Below are positions 1-6,449 of a stretch of DNA of 38,718 nucleotides, in pieces (the stretch's first letter is position 1; every line of letters begins with the position of its first letter). The stretch comes from Bacteroidia bacterium (GTDB lineage: Bacteria > Bacteroidota > Bacteroidia > B-17B0 > Aurantibacillaceae): NCBI GenBank assembly GCA_022842625.1, contig JALHPG010000022.1:1-38718 (forward strand), in the 5' to 3' direction. A model generated the notes under the pieces. The model worked only from the letters and a program-made list of their open reading frames with translations, was not told where the DNA came from and did no database searches. Made by a program: the position numbers and the translations under genes.

Positions 1-623
1 TTTTGAAAAATATTGTTTTTATGGTTATCAACCGTTCTTGGACTAATGGAAAGAATATCACCAATTTCTTTATTTGTCTTTTGCTCACAGATCAGTTTCA
101 CGATCTCTATCTCCCTCTCTGTTAAAGATGCTTTTCTAAGCAAATCCGGTGCCTTTAACCCTCCACTATTTCCCTTTATTATAGCTTGCGTTATTTGATC
201 ATTGTAATAATAGCCCTTTTTCATTACACAATAAATTGCATCTACAACCGCATCCACACTTTTATCCTTGGGTAAAAATCCATTTGCACCCTTGCTCATT
301 AGATCAAAAATAAACTCCTCATCGGTATGCATTGTAAGAATAATGATCTTTATTCGCGGATATTGTTTTTTTAACAACAATGTGGCTTCGATGCCATTCA
401 TTTCTGGCATTTCAATATCCAACAACACAATGTGAGGTGTGTGGCGTTTTAATTGTGTAAGAAGCTCTTTACCGTTTGATGCCTCAAGAACCACCTGCAT
501 ATCGTCATAATCGCTTAATAAAGAAATAATACCGGCTCTAAACAATTTATGATCATCTACTATCGCAATTTTTATAGTAGCCGGCAGATCTGTCATCTTA
601 TTAGTTTTTAAATCTGATCTCAT
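1..623 (-). CDS. LuxR/NarL-family response regulator (C-terminus cut by window edge)
   Basis: This is the response regulator partner of the histidine kinase immediately upstream. The receiver domain shows the acidic pair D23-D24 and the phosphoacceptor D69 in a LLDIEMPEMNG context. A LuxR-type helix-turn-helix follows (LTEREIEIVKLICEQKTNKE, then SISPRTVDNHKNNIF), so it should bind DNA after phosphorylation. The frame runs off the left edge and only the last part of the recognition helix region is missing. I chose the ATG at 623-621 because it overlaps the kinase stop codon in an ATGA arrangement, which suggests translational coupling. A second in-frame ATG at 596 is possible and would remove nine residues. 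The target genes cannot be seen. Family assignment is firm; the specific role is unknown. Confidence 0.93.
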   Translation of the reverse strand, partial: MRSDLKTNKMTDLPATIKIAIVDDHKLFRAGIISLLSDYDDMQVVLEASNGKELLTQLKRHTPHIVLLDIEMPEMNGIEATLLLKKQYPRIKIIILTMHTDEEFIFDLMSKGANGFLPKDKSVDAVVDAIYCVMKKGYYYNDQITQAIIKGNSGGLKAPDLLRKASLTEREIEIVKLICEQKTNKEIGDILSISPRTVDNHKNNIFQ

Positions 624-1423
624 ATTGGAGTAATAATTAACACTTTTGCCATTTGGTTGTTTAATATAGAAAAATCGATGGTTGCATTTATTAATTGGGT
701 GCGTGTTAGTATGCTTTTTAATCCTAAACCTGTAGATTGTTCAGACAACTTTTTTATTGCCTCTGTTGTTATGCCAATGCCGTTATGCAAGATGGTCACT
801 ATTAGTTTATTGTCTTTAACTTCAATATTTAGCTCTATTAAGTTAGGCTTGCCATGTTTAACAGTATTGTTTAACACTTCTTTTACTAACCTGTATAATT
901 GCAATTCTATCTTTTTATCAAATTCCATATTTTCCTGCACAGTAGAAAATGTAATTTCGCTTGCGCCGGCATAATTTATTTGATTGCATAACTCTTTCAT
1001 ACCTTTTACAAAACCTAATTTCATAAGTGTTGGAGGCATTATATCATTGTAAATTGAACGAACGGTATCTAACGAATCATCAATATTTTTATTGCTGGCA
1101 GAAATTATCTCATCAAAAACCGATTGATTATTGATATTCTTTTTCGCTCTACTTAAATTTAATTTTAATACGCTCAGTGTAATACCAATATCATCATGCA
1201 AATTAGTTGCAATTTTTACTCGTTCTTGCTCGGCAATTTCAAGAGAGGCTTCTAACAATTTTTTTTGATGTTTATTTTCGGTATCTACTAATTCTGTTTT
1301 ATGCGCCAACATTCTTTTTTGATAGAGTGCAATAAAAAAAACAATAAAGAGTATCAATACCAATATACCCATTGATGACATGATCACTAAAGTAAAAATA
1401 TCTATTTGATCCTTGCTTTCCAA
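620..1423 (-). CDS. Sensor histidine kinase, HisKA_3 (NarX/DegS-like) type
   Basis: A 267-residue membrane-anchored kinase. One transmembrane helix spans about residues 11-33 and is followed by a coiled-coil-like linker. The H box ATNLHDDIG puts the phosphorylated histidine at H76, typical of the HisKA_3 group that pairs with LuxR-type regulators. The HATPase domain has an N box (LVKEVLNNTVKH) and a Gly-rich STGLGLKSI box. The G1 box reads HNGIG where many kinases have DNGIG; I believe this substitution occurs in related Bacteroidota kinases, so it need not mean loss of activity. There is no extracellular sensor domain, so the signal probably comes through the membrane protein encoded just upstream, with which it overlaps by 22 bases. 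The downstream regulator overlaps by four bases. Confidence 0.93.
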   Translation of the reverse strand: MESKDQIDIFTLVIMSSMGILVLILFIVFFIALYQKRMLAHKTELVDTENKHQKKLLEASLEIAEQERVKIATNLHDDIGITLSVLKLNLSRAKKNINNQSVFDEIISASNKNIDDSLDTVRSIYNDIMPPTLMKLGFVKGMKELCNQINYAGASEITFSTVQENMEFDKKIELQLYRLVKEVLNNTVKHGKPNLIELNIEVKDNKLIVTILHNGIGITTEAIKKLSEQSTGLGLKSILTRTQLINATIDFSILNNQMAKVLIITPI

Positions 1424-2040
1424 AACCCTAAACTTAAAAATACATTATATAATACATTAAAAAAAGCATGAATACTTGCGCGTAATATAATATATTTATT
1501 TAAATCGACTCTGGCCATATAATTACCAAAAACAAATAACACAAAATTACCTGAAAAGTAGAACAAAACCGCTGTACATATCCAAAACACAGGTTGCGCG
1601 AGTAGATCATCGAAAATTAAATTTTTTAAAACAAAATAAAAAAAGAAGAGTGTATAAACCACAAGTGTAAATGATTCTACAGAAAGCGAAAAATTATCCG
1701 TTGAGTTTAAACCGTTTATTTTATAATCTAAATAAGATAAAATACCAAAGAGCGGCATTAAACTATAAATGATAAGCGGGTTAAAATATTTTTTAAAAAA
1801 TAACGCAAAAAAACAGCTTAATAAACAAAACTCTACAATGGTAAAAACATGAAGGACCTCGTTGGCATTTCTTCCAATTTCAATATAAATATTAGTCAAT
1901 ACTTCAACACTTACATTTACAATAACTAATACAAAAACAGGAATTAAATACGCTTTAATTTTTTTAAAATAAATCAAAGCTACCAAAAATGGGAGCGCAG
2001 ATATATATGTAGAAATAAGATCTAATACCCAAGTATCCAT
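1402..2040 (-). CDS. Polytopic membrane protein of unknown function, first gene of a two-component operon
   Basis: I do not recognise a named family. The 212 residues are very hydrophobic, with about six or seven predicted membrane helices separated by short charged loops. The 3' end overlaps the histidine kinase gene by 22 bases, so the two are co-transcribed and probably translationally coupled. Because the kinase has a single helix and no sensor domain, this protein is a good candidate for the signal-sensing or kinase-controlling partner; that is inference from context. A strong hairpin with a T-tract ends directly at the start codon (see the terminator entry), so expression may depend on read-through or on an internal start of transcription. 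Confidence 0.8.
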   Translation of the reverse strand: MDTWVLDLISTYISALPFLVALIYFKKIKAYLIPVFVLVIVNVSVEVLTNIYIEIGRNANEVLHVFTIVEFCLLSCFFALFFKKYFNPLIIYSLMPLFGILSYLDYKINGLNSTDNFSLSVESFTLVVYTLFFFYFVLKNLIFDDLLAQPVFWICTAVLFYFSGNFVLFVFGNYMARVDLNKYIILRASIHAFFNVLYNVFLSLGFWKARIK

Positions 2041-2070
2041 AAATAAAAAAAGACGGCTATTGCCGTCTTT
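2041..2070 (-). terminator. Terminator-like hairpin abutting the start codon of the membrane-protein gene
   Basis: A perfect 9-bp stem (2049-2057 pairs with 2062-2070, core AAAGACGGC/GCCGTCTTT) encloses a 4-nt loop. Read on the minus strand it is followed by a run of T interrupted once by A, ending at the ATG at 2040. It lies 20 bases past the stop codon of the small protein gene and should terminate that transcript. Its position immediately before the next start codon also makes it a possible attenuator. Confidence 0.8.
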
Positions 2071-2091
2071 AAAAATACAAAAAAGAACTGT

Positions 2092-2406
2092 TTATAAACC
2101 ATTTAACGGATTACCACCTCCACAATTAGGAGGACAAGGCTTAGAGCGCTCCGCAAGTAAACCTTCAAAAAGGTCACTCTCATCAGACTTAGCACCAACA
2201 ATTATTAATTGTTTGTTGCCACTTGCATCTAATGCGTAGTAAATTCTAATTCCTACACAGTTAGTTTGGTTTAAAATTGCCTCAATGGCATTTTTACCAT
2301 AAAAATGTCCTAATGGCGCAGGAGGATCTGTAGCGCGAAAATTGGCGGTCCATTCTGCTGCGGTAGTAAGCGCAATCGTGTGATCTTCTTTTCCTGTAAA
2401 ACTCAT
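2092..2406 (-). CDS. Small protein with Cys-Pro-rich C-terminus (CPPNCGGGNPLN), function unknown
   Basis: A 104-residue soluble protein without signal peptide or membrane segment. The N-terminal half is helical (LTTAAEWTANFRA), the centre looks like a beta-rich core (VGIRIYYALDASGNKQLIIV), and the tail carries two cysteines in CPPNCGGG followed by NPLNGL. From memory, Bacteroidota encode many proteins of about this length with a GIRIYYA-like core and a CPPxC tail, but I know of no function for them. The two cysteines could bind metal or form a disulfide; neither is shown. The gene lies upstream of the membrane protein, kinase and regulator operon on the same strand, separated by a terminator hairpin, so partial co-transcription is plausible. 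The ATG at 2406 is the first in frame. Confidence 0.75.
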   Translation of the reverse strand: MSFTGKEDHTIALTTAAEWTANFRATDPPAPLGHFYGKNAIEAILNQTNCVGIRIYYALDASGNKQLIIVGAKSDESDLFEGLLAERSKPCPPNCGGGNPLNGL

Positions 2407-2550
2407 AAGTACATGTTTTTTTAGTTAATAATAATTTACGTTCACAATTTACTAAATCTGCTAAATATTCACGAAAAATCTGCAAACATGTGCGGAAATT
2501 AACTAGTTGATTATTATAACTTTAACCGTTTTTTAACAAATAAAAATGAG

Positions 2551-2600
2551 TATAATTACCTACCTTTTATAGGTAATTATACCTATAATAAAGTTAGGTA
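2551..2600. promoter_or_regulatory. Array of alternating TACCTA/TAGGTA half-sites
   Basis: The segment upstream of the DUF3606 gene has an 11-bp inverted repeat (TATAATTACCT at 2551-2561 with AGGTAATTATA at 2571-2581) and a second overlapping palindrome (TAGGTA, 4 nt, TACCTA, about 2569-2584). A further TTAGGTAG lies near 2594. Four half-sites of alternating orientation within 50 bases look like an operator for a dimeric regulator. The regulator is not identifiable here. Confidence 0.45.
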
Positions 2601-2645
2601 GAATTGCCGATTGCGCCAGATCTTTTAATGTTAGAACTTAGCATT

Positions 2646-2828
2646 ATGCAAAATGTACGTACAAAAGCAACCAAGATCAATTTAAATGATAAGGACTCAA
2701 TAAAAGTGTGGAGTCAGATCTTATGCTGCGAAGAAAAAGATCTCATTCACGCAATAATGGTAATTGGAAATTCTTTACAAATGGTTGACGACTTTTTGAT
2801 ACTGAACCGTAAGAAAAAAACACAATAG
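2646..2828 (+). CDS. DUF3606 family small protein
   Basis: About 60 residues. The segment INLNDKDSIKVWSQILCCEE, continuing as a short helical region to MVDDFL, matches the DUF3606 pattern: a conserved I-N-x-N/D-D start, then W, then a helix-turn-helix-like stretch. Members are small and uncharacterised. The frame is open further upstream: an in-frame ATG at 2628 adds six residues and a TTG at 2604 adds fourteen. I prefer 2646 because the conserved domain begins shortly after it. The tail NRKKKTQ is basic. The half-site array just upstream suggests that it is regulated on its own. Confidence 0.7.
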   Translation: MQNVRTKATKINLNDKDSIKVWSQILCCEEKDLIHAIMVIGNSLQMVDDFLILNRKKKTQ

Positions 2829-2944
2829 TTTTTTTTGTTCAAATAAAATATTTTTTGAGATAAGTAATGCAAGGACTTTTAGTCTTTGCATTTTTTTTGA
2901 TTCTAAAATTATCAGATCAGGATTTCATTGTTAACCAAATAACT

Positions 2945-3235
2945 TTAAAACAACAATTGGTTCACCGACCAAGCCTCCGGTTTAGCATTAAACAAAGCCT
3001 TTGTTGAAGTCCAAACACCGTTAAATAATTCAGAGTTACGATAATTATTTAAATGCTCCTCGCTTTGCCATAAACTGTAAGTAAAAAATATAGTTGGGTT
3101 ATTTACATCCTGTAATAATTCAACATGCTCGCAACCTTCAAAGCCTTTTATTTTTGTCCAATTCGTTTCAAAAATAGTTTTAAAAGCCTCAACATTCTCC
3201 GGCTTAAAACTCATTTTTACAATACGCTTAATCAT
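2945..3235 (-). CDS. Antibiotic biosynthesis monooxygenase (ABM) domain protein
   Basis: A 96-residue single-domain protein of the dimeric ferredoxin-like alpha/beta barrel fold. The features are the N-terminal strand IKRIVKMSFKPENVEAF, a central EGCEHVELLQDVNNPTIFF strand pair and WQSEEHLNNYRNSELF, which is the usual ABM W-x-S/D-x-E-x-x-x-x-Y/H pattern. The family includes quinol monooxygenases and haem-degrading enzymes, but many members have no known substrate, so no reaction is assigned. The start overlaps the stop of the adenosyltransferase-family gene by eight bases, so they form one operon. The partner gives no clear functional link. Confidence 0.85.
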   Translation of the reverse strand: MIKRIVKMSFKPENVEAFKTIFETNWTKIKGFEGCEHVELLQDVNNPTIFFTYSLWQSEEHLNNYRNSELFNGVWTSTKALFNAKPEAWSVNQLLF

Positions 3236-4046
3236 AAAATTCTATTATTAAATTAAAATCAAACTTAGTGCCAATATCTCTTGGACAAAGCATATTCAAA
3301 GCACTTTTACCATTTACCGCCACTTCTAAATTTCCAAAACTATTAAATAACACTAATGGTTGGCCTTGCTTTACCTCATCGTAAGTGTCTACAATTTTAT
3401 TAATGCGAGTGCCCGGTAAAGTGATACTAAAATTACGTTTGCCAACTACCTCATTAAATTGCTGCTCGGTAATGTTGGTAATAATGTTTCCAAAATCATC
3501 TACATAAATGCCTTTGCCGCGTAAAATATTTCCGGTTACAAAACTCTCAAACTGAAAGGCTTTGTAATAATCGGTTGTAAGCATTCCTATATCTTCCACT
3601 TTATTTGTTTTGGCAATATGAATTGCCACATCAACAAATATATCCTTCAAAAAAAAGTGATGCTTTGCTTTTCCATCGTAATACAATTGGTAAATAGGTT
3701 CGTTGTAATTAGAATCGATCAAAGAAAACAAACCGTTATCAGGACAAATAATATACTGCCCTTTGTATTTTGAAATTAAGTAGCGCGTATTATCAATGTT
3801 ATTTTGTTTATTGGAGTTGCCACTATCTACAATAAATTTTACAGCCATTAAATGAATGGTGTTTTCGGGAAAATAGGGTAAAGCATTTTTTAAAATAAAT
3901 GCTGCATCAGAAATAGTATTGTCTTTTATATCGCAACTCAGATCAATAATTTTTACATCAGATAATTGCGTAATAAGTTTAGCCTTAACAATTGCTAAGT
4001 AAGGGTCGCGATACCCCAGATCGGTTGTTAAAGTGACAATACTCAT
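3228..4046 (-). CDS. SAM hydroxide adenosyltransferase (DUF62) family protein
   Basis: The 272 residues fit the DUF62 family, whose characterised members hydrolyse S-adenosylmethionine to adenosine and methionine and which also contains fluorinase and chlorinase. Matching pieces are TLTTDLGYRDPYLAIVK at the N-terminus, CPDNGLFSLI in the middle and a C-terminal domain with FGNIITNI. Two expected active-site regions differ: the usual DPGVG reads DSGNS, and the segment equivalent to TFHGRDIF reads HFFLKDIF, so the catalytic-type histidine may be absent or displaced by one or two positions. Activity is therefore uncertain. It is first in a two-gene operon with the ABM protein and divergent from phoH. 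Confidence 0.85.
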   Translation of the reverse strand: MSIVTLTTDLGYRDPYLAIVKAKLITQLSDVKIIDLSCDIKDNTISDAAFILKNALPYFPENTIHLMAVKFIVDSGNSNKQNNIDNTRYLISKYKGQYIICPDNGLFSLIDSNYNEPIYQLYYDGKAKHHFFLKDIFVDVAIHIAKTNKVEDIGMLTTDYYKAFQFESFVTGNILRGKGIYVDDFGNIITNITEQQFNEVVGKRNFSITLPGTRINKIVDTYDEVKQGQPLVLFNSFGNLEVAVNGKSALNMLCPRDIGTKFDFNLIIEFYD

Positions 4047-4051
4047 TTGTT

Positions 4052-4059
4052 CAAAAGTA
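4052..4059 (-). promoter_or_regulatory. Candidate -7 element TACTTTTG
   Basis: Read on the minus strand, TACTTTTG matches the Bacteroidota primary-sigma -7 consensus TAnnTTTG and ends six bases before the ATG at 4046, implying a very short or absent leader. No convincing -33 TTTG is seen, so this is tentative. Confidence 0.35.
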
Positions 4060-4085
4060 ATTATTATTTAAAGGGCTAAATTTTT

Positions 4086-4113
4086 TAAACTTGAAGAGAG
4101 ATTAACAAGTTTA
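4086..4113. promoter_or_regulatory. Inverted repeat in the divergent promoter region
   Basis: TAAACTTG (4086-4093) and CAAGTTTA (4106-4113) form an 8-bp inverted repeat with a 12-nt spacer, between the SAM hydroxide adenosyltransferase family gene and phoH. It could be a shared operator or chance in AT-rich DNA. Confidence 0.25.
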
Positions 4114-4147
4114 TAAACAATATACGCACTTAAATGTATAGTACTAT

Positions 4148-5098
4148 ATGAATGAAAAAATTATAACCCTTGATAGCGTTGAGCCGGTTGAGATCTATGG
4201 GGTAAATGATGTGAAACTGAACATTATTAAAAAATATTTCCCGAAACTAAAATTAATTGCCCGCGGTTACTCATTAAAAGTTATGGGCGACAGCAATGAA
4301 ATTACCCGTTTTGAAAAAAAATTAGAGCTAATGGTAGATCATTACCATAAAAGCGGAATACTCACCGATACTGTAATCGAGCGTCTTTTAGGACAAACAG
4401 GAGATAATTTGGTAGAAGCAAAAGATGATGCTGCCAATAGCGATATTATTTTGTTTGGTAATAACGGTTTGGTGATAAAAGCTAAAACCGAAAACCAGCG
4501 CAAAATGATAAATGCCATTGTAAAAAACGACATGTTGTTTGCAATTGGGCCTGCAGGAACCGGAAAAACATATACAGCAGTGGCTTTAGCCATAAAAGCT
4601 TTAAAGAACAAAGAGGTAAAACGTATTATTTTAACGCGCCCCGCAGTGGAGGCCGGTGAAAACTTAGGTTTTTTGCCGGGAGACTTAAAAGAAAAACTAG
4701 ACCCCTACATGCAACCGCTATACGATGCCTTAACGGATATGGTGCCGGGCGATAAATTAAATCAATACATAGAGAACAGAATAATACAAATTGCACCTTT
4801 AGCATTTATGCGGGGAAGAACCTTAGATAACGCGTTTGTTATTTTAGATGAGGCACAAAATACTACCGAAAGCCAAATGAAAATGTTTTTAACGCGTATG
4901 GGCTCTAACGCCAAGTTTATTGTTACAGGCGATGTAACGCAAATAGACTTACCGAGCAAGCAACCCAGCGGCTTAGTGCAAGCGGTGCGTTATTTAAAAA
5001 AGGTTGAAGGAATAAGCATTATTGAATTGGATAATACAGATGTTATTCGCCATAAACTGGTAAAAGCAATTATAGAAAGCTACGAGAACAATAAATAG
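4148..5098 (+). CDS. phoH: PhoH family ATPase
   Basis: A 316-residue cytoplasmic PhoH-like P-loop protein. The Walker A motif GPAGTGKT lies at residues 134-141 and Walker B with VILDEAQN at about 231-238 (D234, E235), followed by the sensor segment FIVTGDVTQIDLP. The N-terminal 100 residues form the small KH-like domain (LKLIARGYSLKVMGD). Length and domain order are those of a complete family member. PhoH proteins are predicted RNA-acting ATPases that in many bacteria sit beside ybeY, but ybeY is not next to it here. The gene is monocistronic; a hairpin at 5376-5400 could end its transcript. Confidence 0.95.
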   Translation: MNEKIITLDSVEPVEIYGVNDVKLNIIKKYFPKLKLIARGYSLKVMGDSNEITRFEKKLELMVDHYHKSGILTDTVIERLLGQTGDNLVEAKDDAANSDIILFGNNGLVIKAKTENQRKMINAIVKNDMLFAIGPAGTGKTYTAVALAIKALKNKEVKRIILTRPAVEAGENLGFLPGDLKEKLDPYMQPLYDALTDMVPGDKLNQYIENRIIQIAPLAFMRGRTLDNAFVILDEAQNTTESQMKMFLTRMGSNAKFIVTGDVTQIDLPSKQPSGLVQAVRYLKKVEGISIIELDNTDVIRHKLVKAIIESYENNK

Positions 5099-5167
5099 GG
5101 TTCCCACAAAAAGGATAACAAACAGAGCAAGTTGTTTGGCTACGTCTAGGATGGTGCGGTGGTAAAT

Positions 5168-5252
5168 GACGATTTGGTGCGAACCCGAATTTTTCGTTAA
5201 ATGGGTAATGGGTTTAGGCATCGCAACGAAAAATTTAGGTTGGCAAATCGTC
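5168..5252. repeat. Nested inverted repeat downstream of phoH
   Basis: An outer stem (GACGATTTG at 5168-5176 with CAAATCGTC at 5244-5252) encloses a short GAACC/GGTT pairing and an inner 11-bp stem (AATTTTTCGTT at 5188-5198 with AACGAAAAATT at 5225-5235). This gives a long two-part hairpin about 85 nt in length. I see no protein here. It may be a dispersed repeat or a folded 3' UTR. Confidence 0.6.
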
Positions 5253-5267
5253 TTGATTTCTTTTGTT

Positions 5268-5293
5268 ACTTTTCTTCATCAAGGAAGAAAAGT
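5268..5293. repeat. Short palindrome ACTTTTCTTC / GAAGAAAAGT
   Basis: A perfect 10-bp inverted repeat (5268-5277 with 5284-5293) with a 6-nt loop, flanked by G-T-T and T-T-A. It resembles short palindromes common between Bacteroidota genes. The poly-A flank on the plus strand argues against a plus-strand terminator. Confidence 0.5.
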
Positions 5294-5375
5294 TAAAGAA
5301 AAAAAACCTCATCGAACTCATTTGAAAAACGAGATACTAATCATCTTTAACTGAACCCTAAATAAAATGCATAAA

Positions 5376-5400
5376 AAAAGGGACTTTAATAATCCCTTTT
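5376..5400. terminator. Bidirectional terminator-like hairpin
   Basis: AAAAGGGA (5376-5383) pairs with TCCCTTTT (5393-5400) around a 9-nt loop. Both strands have a T-rich run after the stem, so it could end phoH transcription on the plus strand and lolA read-through on the minus strand. Confidence 0.6.
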
Positions 5401-5422
5401 CTATTTTAAATCTAGAACATCA

Positions 5423-5671
5423 ATTTTTTTGTCACTTTTGGCGCAGGGCAAATGTGTTGTTCACATTTGAGCCAGCTTGTGTGAAGGATATTTAGTAATG
5501 CAGCGCGCAGGCTGGCTCAATGCTTTGCATTGCCCTCTTTCGCGACTTAGATGCAGCGAAAGAGAAACCGTTGCCTGTCTAAGCTCTTTTCTGCCTGCTA
5601 ATTACTCTAAACGCATTGCTTAGACAGCAACTATCTCTGCAAAAAATCAAAATAGCATTACGTTGAAAAAC
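5423..5671. repeat. Structured dispersed repeat, copy A
   Basis: This segment shares a scaffold with 37690-37890. The common parts are a TTTTTTTGTCACTTTTG entry, a hairpin with a 12-nt loop (stem 5535-5543 with 5556-5564, loop GACTTAGATGCA), an AAACCGTTG spacer, a second hairpin (5571-5584 with 5618-5630) and the exit block CAACTATCTCTGC followed by AAAAAATCAAAATA. Copy A also carries an extra palindromic cassette at 5445-5537. Stem sequences differ between copies but pairing is kept. No coding capacity is evident. Its nature (RNA, mobile palindromic repeat, or protein-binding DNA) is unknown. Confidence 0.75.
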
Positions 5672-5732
5672 TTAACCCTATAAAATTTATTTTATTATTT
5701 GGCTTTTTGGTATTCGACAAAAATCATTTCTC

Positions 5733-6383
5733 CTATCTTTCGTCGCTAATTTGATCGGGCTTAAAACCCTTGGTATCAAAAACAAACATTGGGTCTGCAA
5801 TTTCTAAATTTGGTTTTAATGTTTTAATATCATAAACATTTTGTCCACCATCTTTCATTAACATCACTAATTTTACTATCTGCTTTTTTGTTTTGTCAAC
5901 ATAAATTTTAGCAGTATGAAATTTTTTCTTTTCTGGTTTTACCGAAGGATAAAGATCAATTACATGACAAGTGGCAGTGCCAACTTTTTCTTCTTTATCA
6001 TATTTAAATTTATAACCCGTTTCGTAAATAGTAAAAATCTTACTTGGGTTTAACTGATCTTCGTTTTCGGCCTCAAAATTCTTAATAGTAACTTCTTTAG
6101 CATCTTTACTGTAATTCCACAATGTTTTACCATCGCAAACAATCGTATTTCCCGGAATGTCTAATTTAAATTTATTACCCTTAATTAAAACTTTACCCGC
6201 TTGTTTTTCAACCTGCTTTTTTTCTTTATTTAAAATTGTAAAAACATAATCTGCCGTAATGGTTTTATAGGCTTTAGTAGTTTTACTTAGATCGTCTAAA
6301 ATAGCTTTTGCTTTTGGATCCTGATCTTGAGCGCTTATTAAAAAAGAAACGCAAACAAATAATAAACTGAATAAATTCTTCAT
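5733..6383 (-). CDS. lolA: LolA-like outer-membrane lipoprotein carrier protein
   Basis: A 216-residue periplasmic protein with a clear signal peptide (MKNLFSLLFVCVSFLISAQ). The mature part follows the LolA pattern: the start YKTITADYVFTILNKEKK, the strand pair GKVLIKGNKFKLD, the IVCDGKTLWNYSKDAKEV segment and a C-terminal DLYPSVKPEKKKFHTAKIYVD strand. LolA takes lipoproteins from the LolCDE complex and carries them across the periplasm. It lies 66 bases downstream of ftsK on the same strand; ftsK-lolA adjacency is also found in Proteobacteria, which supports the call. Bacteroidota LolA proteins are divergent and some genomes carry paralogues. Confidence 0.88.
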   Translation of the reverse strand: MKNLFSLLFVCVSFLISAQDQDPKAKAILDDLSKTTKAYKTITADYVFTILNKEKKQVEKQAGKVLIKGNKFKLDIPGNTIVCDGKTLWNYSKDAKEVTIKNFEAENEDQLNPSKIFTIYETGYKFKYDKEEKVGTATCHVIDLYPSVKPEKKKFHTAKIYVDKTKKQIVKLVMLMKDGGQNVYDIKTLKPNLEIADPMFVFDTKGFKPDQISDER

Positions 6384-6449
6384 AATATAGGGTAGTGCAA
6401 ATTTAATACCAAATAGACATCAAAGATGCATAAAAGGTTTAAAATGGGA

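Noticed and set aside
2294-2485. A 63-residue frame on the minus strand overlapping the CPPNCG gene
   Set aside because: It lies mostly within the small protein gene in another register and has no independent support.
5166-5354. Open frames across the palindromes downstream of phoH
   Set aside because: They span inverted repeats, have no homology I recognise, and the shared structure explains the sequence better than coding.
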